A stretch of DNA of 6,283 nucleotides from Acetobacteraceae bacterium (GTDB taxonomy: Bacteria; Pseudomonadota; Alphaproteobacteria; Acetobacterales; Acetobacteraceae). The notes under the pieces are model-generated. The model had not been told where the DNA came from. It saw only the letters and a list, made by a program, of their open reading frames with translations, and did not search any database. Below, in pieces: positions 5,970-6,283 of the stretch (positions are counted from its first letter, which is position 1; each line of letters opens with the position of its first letter). Location: assembly GCA_947476855.1 (NCBI GenBank), contig CANJSR010000301.1, forward strand, positions 1-6,283, in the 5' to 3' direction. Position numbers and translations under genes: made by a program.

Positions 5970-6283
5970 ATGCTCAAGACCACACCCTCCATCAAGCCGT
6001 CGGAGGTGAAAAAGGACTGGGTGCTGATCGACGCCGAAGGCGTTGTTCTCGGCCGCCTCGCCGTCCTGATCGCCACCCGTCTGCGCGGCAAGCACAAGCC
6101 GCAGTTCACCCCGCATGTCGATTGCGGCGACAACGTCGTCGTGATCAACGCCGCGAAGGTCAAGGTGACCGGTAACAAGGCCGACCAGTCGGTCTTCTAT
6201 TACCACACCGGCTACGCGGGCGGCATCAAGGGCCGGTCGATCCGCCAGCGCCTTGAATCCCGTCACCCGGAGCGGGTGCTGGA
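5970..6283 (+). CDS. rplM: 50S ribosomal protein L13 (partial, 3' end outside window)
   Basis: The first 104 residues of ribosomal protein L13, an early-assembling 23S rRNA-binding protein of the large subunit. Diagnostic blocks are [15 protein letters not shown] (17-31), [20 protein letters not shown] (35-54), [15 protein letters not shown] (56-70), [15 protein letters not shown] (76-90) and RHPERVL (98-104). The family's usual length of about 140-155 residues means roughly the last quarter to third lies beyond the right edge; rpsI (S9) normally follows but is not in view. The ATG at 5970 is the only sensible start: the N-terminus aligns with alphaproteobacterial L13 and no other start lies close upstream in frame. 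The Shine-Dalgarno is poor (AGG at 5954-5956, 13 bases away). Expression is probably driven by the promoter at 5907-5935 and perhaps modulated by the adjacent palindrome. Confidence 0.97.
   Translation, partial: MLKTTPSIKPSEVKKDWVLIDAEGVVLGRLAVLIATRLRGKHKPQFTPHVDCGDNVVVINAAKVKVTGNKADQSVFYYHTGYAGGIKGRSIRQRLESRHPERVL

Overview
The window is GC-rich (about two-thirds G+C by eye) and carries ordinary bacterial chromosomal genes. The ribosomal protein L13, MetF and UppP sequences, together with a direct-repeat GAAC-N7-GAAC box of the kind known for alphaproteobacterial LexA, suggest an alphaproteobacterium, probably of the Rhodospirillales/Acetobacteraceae type. That placement is inference from sequence style, not a database result.

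Layout: positions 1-172 hold no convincing gene but are unusually rich in inverted repeats: three consecutive stem-loops (2-38, 53-69, 71-114) and a nested hairpin (132-169) just after the first gene's stop. On the minus strand, metF (5,10-methylenetetrahydrofolate reductase, 1405-2361) is followed with a one-base stop/start overlap by a GT-B glycosyltransferase (173-1405), so the two form a translationally coupled pair. A 126-bp divergent spacer separates metF from a plus-strand class III (CaiB/BaiF) CoA-transferase (2488-3660) that ends in a strong hairpin. A 180-bp spacer with the LexA-like box leads to uppP/bacA (undecaprenyl-diphosphatase, 3841-4638). Convergent with uppP, with only 6 bases between stop codons, is a minus-strand gene for a membrane-anchored TPR-like protein of unknown function (4645-5778). 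Its upstream region (5779-5969) is shared with the divergent rplM (ribosomal protein L13, 5970 to beyond the window edge). That region has a 26-bp palindrome with 10-bp arms and a good sigma70-type promoter (TTGACC-N17-CATAAG) for rplM.

How the genes work together: they do not form one pathway. They represent one-carbon/methionine metabolism (metF), glycan synthesis (glycosyltransferase; UppP recycles the undecaprenyl carrier used for peptidoglycan and surface polysaccharides), acyl-CoA metabolism, translation, and one uncharacterised envelope-associated protein. I see no mobile-element gene, CRISPR array, tRNA or rRNA, and no clear novel multi-gene system. The least explained elements are the regulatory sites upstream of uppP and rplM, the hairpin cluster at the left edge, and the TPR-like protein.
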